The notes beneath the pieces were generated by a model. It did no database searches. It was not told where the DNA came from and saw only the letters and a program-made list of their open reading frames with translations. This document shows, piece after piece, positions 51,147-54,744 of a DNA stretch of 54,744 bases; positions within the stretch are counted from its first letter, which is position 1; the number at the start of each line of letters is the position of its first letter. The DNA comes from Aquificaceae bacterium (GTDB lineage Bacteria; Aquificota; Aquificia; Aquificales; Aquificaceae), in contig WFYI01000024.1 of assembly GCA_015490155.1 (NCBI GenBank), positions 1 through 54,744 of the forward strand, written 5' to 3'. The translations under genes were made by a program, and so were the position numbers.

Positions 51147-51352
51147 TGAAAGGTGTCGTTTTAGCTTTTTTAAGGTTCTGGAGAACCTTTGTGTCTCCTC
51201 TCTATCCGCCCTCGTGCAGGTATTACCCTACCTGTTCGCATTACGCAGTTATGTCTGTGGAAAAGCACGGGGTATTGCTGGGTCTTACGAAGGCGTTATG
51301 GAGGATACTGCGGTGTAATCCGTGGAGTAAAGGAGGTATAGATTACCCTTGA
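51146..51352 (+). CDS. yidD: Membrane protein insertion efficiency factor YidD
   Basis: A 68-residue protein with the YidD signature FLRFWRTFVSPLYPPSCRYY, PTCSHYAVMSVEKHGVLLG and ILRCNPWSKGGIDYP; the three cysteines are conserved. It is thought to assist YidC. Both of its boundaries are TGATG overlaps, with rpmH before and yidC after, giving a tightly coupled rpmH-yidD-yidC block. Confidence 0.95.
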   Translation: MKGVVLAFLRFWRTFVSPLYPPSCRYYPTCSHYAVMSVEKHGVLLGLTKALWRILRCNPWSKGGIDYP

Positions 51353-52944
51353 TGAACGAAGATAGAGATATAGACGCAAGAAGAGCCTTTATAGTAATGG
51401 TTCTGATTGCCTTTATGATACTTGGCTACGAGTTGTTCAATTACTACTTTATTCCCAAACAGCCCCAAACGTCTTCTCAGGAGGCAAAAACCGAGGTTTC
51501 CAAAGAAGAAAACCAAAAACAGACAAGTAAACTTCCAAATGAAGAGACAAAGCCTGAGAATGCTGATAAACCGAAAGCCTCAAAGCCCGTTTCAGAACCG
51601 GGCTTACTGCTCGGCACCACGAGGCAGAAGCAAAGTTACGGACAGACCTACACCTTAGAAAACGAGAACTTCCTTGTGGAGGTGTCTTCCAAAGGAGGCA
51701 AGATAGTAAGAGTTCTCGATAAGAAGTTCAACAGGGAACTTATAACCGATACGGAAAAAAAGCTAAACATCTACCCACTGGAAATTTTTACGGGAAGTGC
51801 GGAAAGGGATTTCGAGCTTAACTTTGGTGAGTACAAGGTTGAGAAAAATGGCAACTCTCTAAAGCTTGAGAGGGCAGGTGTAGTCAAGCTCATAGAGCTT
51901 AAAGATAGTTACTTGGATGTTGGTGTTAAAGCCGGAAGTGAGGTTTACATACTTGCAGGAACACATCTTCAGGAAGGCGAATTCTACACTCATTCCGGAC
52001 CGGTTGTAAAGTTCAGAGGAGACCTCGTTAGGGTTGATAAAGGGGACATTTTAAACAGAGAATCTGTGAGTGGAGACATAATCTTTGCCGGAGAGGAAAG
52101 TAGGTACTTCTTTAAGGGATTTAAAGGAGATATTTCTGAGGTACTTATATACAAACTTAAGATGGGAGAGGAGGAGAAGACCTTTACCCTTGTCAAAACT
52201 TCAGGGCAGAAGCTCGTATATTACGCAGGTGCTAAGGAATACACAAGGTTAAGGGATATAGGTCTCGTAGACGTTATAGATTTTGGTACCTTGAAGCTGA
52301 TAGTAAAGCCCCTGTTTATTTTTATGTACTGGGTTTACGAGCATACCTCGAGCTGGATACTTTCTATACTAATTTTGACGCTCATTATAAGGATTATTTT
52401 CTTCCCCTTGAGTTATAAAAGCACCGTATCTATGATGAAGATGGGAGAGCTCGCTCCCAAGATGGAGGAGATAAAGAAGAAGTACAAGGACGACCCGGCG
52501 AAGATGCAGGAAGCTATGATGAAACTCTACTCCGAAGCCGGCGTCAATCCCATGAGCGGTTGCTTACCTATACTTATACAAATCCCTATATTCTTTGCAC
52601 TGTATAAGGTTCTGATTGTTACTGTAGACCTGAAGCTTGCATCTATGCTGTGGATTCCAAGCCTTGCGGATAAAGACCCTTTTTACATACTTCCAGTCCT
52701 TATGGGAGGCACCATGGTACTCCAGCAGTTCATAACCCCCAGTCCGGATAAGAGGCAGAACATGATTATGTACATATCTGCGGTTGCTTTTACTTTCCTG
52801 TTTGCTAACTTTCCCTCTGGACTTGTGCTTTACTGGACTTTTAATAACATACTGAACATAGCTCAGAACTACTTGATAAAAGAGGTCTTTATGAAAGACA
52901 GCAAAGCTACTCAGAAGTCTCAGAAGAAGAAAAAGAAGAAGTAA
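51352..52944 (+). CDS. yidC: Membrane protein insertase YidC
   Basis: A 530-residue Gram-negative-type insertase: first membrane helix about 14-32, a large periplasmic domain (about 60-315) after a low-complexity linker, and five conserved C-terminal helices with the cytosolic coiled loop (YKSTVSMMKMGELAPKMEEI) and the substrate-groove Arg region. NPMSGCLPILIQIPIFFALY is typical. The Lys-rich tail (KKKKKK) favours ribosome binding. The last 38 nt overlap rnc tail-to-tail. Confidence 0.96.
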   Translation: MNEDRDIDARRAFIVMVLIAFMILGYELFNYYFIPKQPQTSSQEAKTEVSKEENQKQTSKLPNEETKPENADKPKASKPVSEPGLLLGTTRQKQSYGQTYTLENENFLVEVSSKGGKIVRVLDKKFNRELITDTEKKLNIYPLEIFTGSAERDFELNFGEYKVEKNGNSLKLERAGVVKLIELKDSYLDVGVKAGSEVYILAGTHLQEGEFYTHSGPVVKFRGDLVRVDKGDILNRESVSGDIIFAGEESRYFFKGFKGDISEVLIYKLKMGEEEKTFTLVKTSGQKLVYYAGAKEYTRLRDIGLVDVIDFGTLKLIVKPLFIFMYWVYEHTSSWILSILILTLIIRIIFFPLSYKSTVSMMKMGELAPKMEEIKKKYKDDPAKMQEAMMKLYSEAGVNPMSGCLPILIQIPIFFALYKVLIVTVDLKLASMLWIPSLADKDPFYILPVLMGGTMVLQQFITPSPDKRQNMIMYISAVAFTFLFANFPSGLVLYWTFNNILNIAQNYLIKEVFMKDSKATQKSQKKKKKK

Positions 52945-53614
52945 GGGCATCTACCATCTTTCTTGCTGCTTCCTGTTCAGCTTGCTTCTTACTCTTTCCC
53001 CTGCCCACGGTTCTAAACTCCTTCACGCTACACTCTACGGAGAAAGTCCTGTCGTGGCTGGGACCTTCCACGCTCATAACCCGATAAACGGGTCTTTCCT
53101 TCCATCTTTTCTGGGTAATTTCTTGAAGTTCCGTTTTAAAGTCTTTACGAACCTTGCCCTCCCTTACCATACTAACTATCTTTTCCCCGAACAGGTTGTT
53201 GAACAGTTCCTTTACGAGGTTACAGTCTTTTCCGGAATCCAGATACACGGCAGCCCATAGGGCTTCGAACACATCGCTTATTATGGAAATGTTGTGCACC
53301 TGTCCCCTTTCCGTCTCCCCCCTGCTCATGAGTATGTATCTCGAAAGCTCAAGCTCCTGCGCGAGTTCGTAAAAGAAGTCCTCGCTTATGAGATACGCTT
53401 TCAGCGTTGCAAGTGTTCCTTCCCTTTTTTGGGGAAACTCGGAAACCAGTAGGTCTACTATCATAAAGTTAAGCAGAGAGTCCCCTAAGAACTCAAGGTT
53501 CTCGTAGTGTCCGATGCCCCTTTCGCGAGCGTAGGATATGTGGGTAAAGGCTTGCCTTAGTATAGATAAGTCCTTGAATTTGTAGCCGAGCTTCTCTTCA
53601 AGCTCTTGATACAT
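52907..53614 (-). CDS. rnc: Ribonuclease III
   Basis: A 235-residue enzyme: catalytic domain with YENLEFLGDSLLNFM (metal-binding Glu and Asp) and ISDVFEALWAAVYLDSG, followed by a double-stranded RNA-binding domain (about 155-222: DFKTELQEITQKRWKERPVY and AEQEAARKMV). It processes rRNA and structured RNAs. The Ser/Glu-rich tail is encoded in the overlap with yidC. Two nt separate it from fabF upstream. Confidence 0.96.
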   Translation of the reverse strand: MYQELEEKLGYKFKDLSILRQAFTHISYARERGIGHYENLEFLGDSLLNFMIVDLLVSEFPQKREGTLATLKAYLISEDFFYELAQELELSRYILMSRGETERGQVHNISIISDVFEALWAAVYLDSGKDCNLVKELFNNLFGEKIVSMVREGKVRKDFKTELQEITQKRWKERPVYRVMSVEGPSHDRTFSVECSVKEFRTVGRGKSKKQAEQEAARKMVDALTSSFSSSETSE

Positions 53615-53615
53615 T

Positions 53616-54744
53616 CTAAACCTTTCTAAAAACTAAGCAAGCGTTAGTACCTCCGAACCCAAAGGCGTTGGAGAGGGCAACCTTTACGGTATGCTCAACC
53701 GCTTTGTTTGGAACATAGTCGAGGTCGCAATCGGGGTCTGGGTTATCGAGGTTGATTGTCGGGGGTACAACACCGCTCTCTATCGTTTTAATGGTAGCCA
53801 CCGCTTCAACAGCTGCAGCAGCACCGAGCAAATGTCCTATCATCGACTTATTTGAGCTTACCTTGAGCTTGTAAGCATGTTCCCCGAAGAGACTTTTGAT
53901 AGCCATGGTTTCCGTCTTATCGTTGAGAGGAGTCGAGGTTCCGTGAGCGTTTACGTAATCTACCTCTTGGGGACTTATGCCTCCGTCTTCGAGGGCTATC
54001 CTCATGCACCTTACCGCACCTTCCCCATCAGCACAGGGAGCGGTTATGTGATATGCGTCGTCTGTAGCACCGTACCCGACAAGCTCAGCGTATATATTTG
54101 CACCCCTCGCCTTGGCGTGTTCGTATTCCTCAAGTATGAGTATTCCAGCCCCCTCACCCATTACAAAGCCGTCCCTATCCCTGTCAAAGGGTCTTGAGGC
54201 TCTCTGGGGTTCGTCGTTTCTCGTAGATAGGGCCTTCATCGCAGCAAAGCCCGCAACACCTAAGGGGGTTACCGCAGCCTCCGTGCCTCCTGCAACGGCA
54301 ACGTCTATATCTCCTTTCTGAATGAGCCTGAAGGCATCTCCTATAGCGTGGTTGCCCGTAGCGCATGCGGACACTACGCAGTAGTTGGGACCTTTAAATC
54401 CCCACCTTATAGCGGCAAGCCCCGCCGCCATATTGGATATGCCGTAAGGTATAAAGAAGGGGGAGACCCTTCTGGGTCCCCTCTCCATAAGAACCTTGTT
54501 CTGCTGTTCTATGTCGCTCAAGCCACCTATACCGGTACCTATTATCACACCGACCTTCTCTGGGTTGGGTTTTGAGTCGAGTAAACCGCTATCGTCTATA
54601 GCTTCCTGAGAAGCGTATATGGCAAACTGAACGAAGCGAGAGACCTTTTTTGCCTCCTTTGCATCGAATACTGTTAGAGGGTCAAAGTCTTTAACCTCAC
54701 CCGCTATGTGAACGGAAAGCCCTATCTCAACAGGGTCAAAGCTC
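53616..54744 (-). CDS. fabF: Beta-ketoacyl-ACP synthase II, 5' end missing
   Basis: 376 codons are in the window; the N-terminal part runs off the right edge, with the reading frame open ([20 protein letters not shown]). The catalytic Cys is in [16 protein letters not shown], the two His in [14 protein letters not shown] and [18 protein letters not shown], and the glycine loop is [13 protein letters not shown]. It condenses malonyl-ACP with acyl-ACP. Gene order fabF-rnc is widespread. Confidence 0.96.
   Translation of the reverse strand, partial: SFDPVEIGLSVHIAGEVKDFDPLTVFDAKEAKKVSRFVQFAIYASQEAIDDSGLLDSKPNPEKVGVIIGTGIGGLSDIEQQNKVLMERGPRRVSPFFIPYGISNMAAGLAAIRWGFKGPNYCVVSACATGNHAIGDAFRLIQKGDIDVAVAGGTEAAVTPLGVAGFAAMKALSTRNDEPQRASRPFDRDRDGFVMGEGAGILILEEYEHAKARGANIYAELVGYGATDDAYHITAPCADGEGAVRCMRIALEDGGISPQEVDYVNAHGTSTPLNDKTETMAIKSLFGEHAYKLKVSSNKSMIGHLLGAAAAVEAVATIKTIESGVVPPTINLDNPDPDCDLDYVPNKAVEHTVKVALSNAFGFGGTNACLVFRKV

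Overview
The window reads as chromosomal DNA of a thermophilic Aquificota bacterium, most likely an Aquificaceae member close to Aquifex. The evidence is combined: F0 subunit c carries a signal peptide; a methionine-rich multicopper oxidase sits in a Cus-like cluster; methionyl-tRNA synthetase is short and lacks the C-terminal tRNA-binding domain; PurF keeps Fe-S cysteines; rnpA is missing from the rpmH-yidD-yidC cluster; genes are very densely packed with 1-4 nt overlaps and overlapping convergent 3' ends. I could not run any database search, so the genus is inference.

Layout. 1-2.2 kb: 5' end of a type IV pilin gene, an unknown gene, a TauE/SafE exporter, tRNA-Pro and tRNA-Arg, then a decayed stretch holding a frameshifted Doc toxin gene. 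2.2-10.1 kb (minus strand): HIT protein, ComEC core plus a lipoprotein, SAM hydrolase family protein, a DhnA/ADH-synthase type aldolase, a TonB-like protein, SDR, QueH, and hspR-dnaJ. 10.2-19.8 kb: hisIE, a KaiC-like ATPase behind tRNA-Ser, tpiA, an LptF/G permease, tRNA-Ser-thiE, rfaE2, corA, a Cys-less phosphatase relative, waaA, and ResB behind tRNA-Leu. 19.8-24.6 kb: tenI-like gene, TetR regulator, folE, secG, prmC, CNNM/CorC protein, radC. 24.6-32.5 kb: di-haem peroxidase, miaB, bifunctional nuclease, UbiD-family decarboxylase, a double HepT-like protein, DUF3501, transglycosylase, fabZ and a soluble orphan histidine kinase.

32.6-38.9 kb is a copper-handling operon: TolC-like channel, CusB-like adaptor with an extra N-terminal domain, Tat-exported multicopper oxidase, DUF411 protein, a Met/His-rich secreted protein, a small paralogue of its tail, a DUF2231 membrane protein and a NosL-like protein. 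No CusA pump or P-type ATPase is present. 39-42 kb holds metG and purF. 42-48.2 kb is a minus-strand flagellar operon (fliK-like, TPR protein, flgB, flgC, fliE, fliF). 48.3-54.7 kb: aspartate kinase, atpB, a Usp-like gene, atpE, rpmH, yidD, yidC, rnc and the 3' part of fabF.

Two expression patterns recur. Several transcription-unit-first genes (HIT, hisIE, tpiA, corA, tenI-like, metG, purF) have a TATAAT-like box 7-10 nt before the start codon and no Shine-Dalgarno sequence, pointing to leaderless mRNAs, while many internal genes have AGGAGG-type sites. Three tRNA genes lie directly upstream of protein genes on the same strand, suggesting tRNA-mRNA co-transcripts. No CRISPR array, complete insertion sequence or rRNA was seen.
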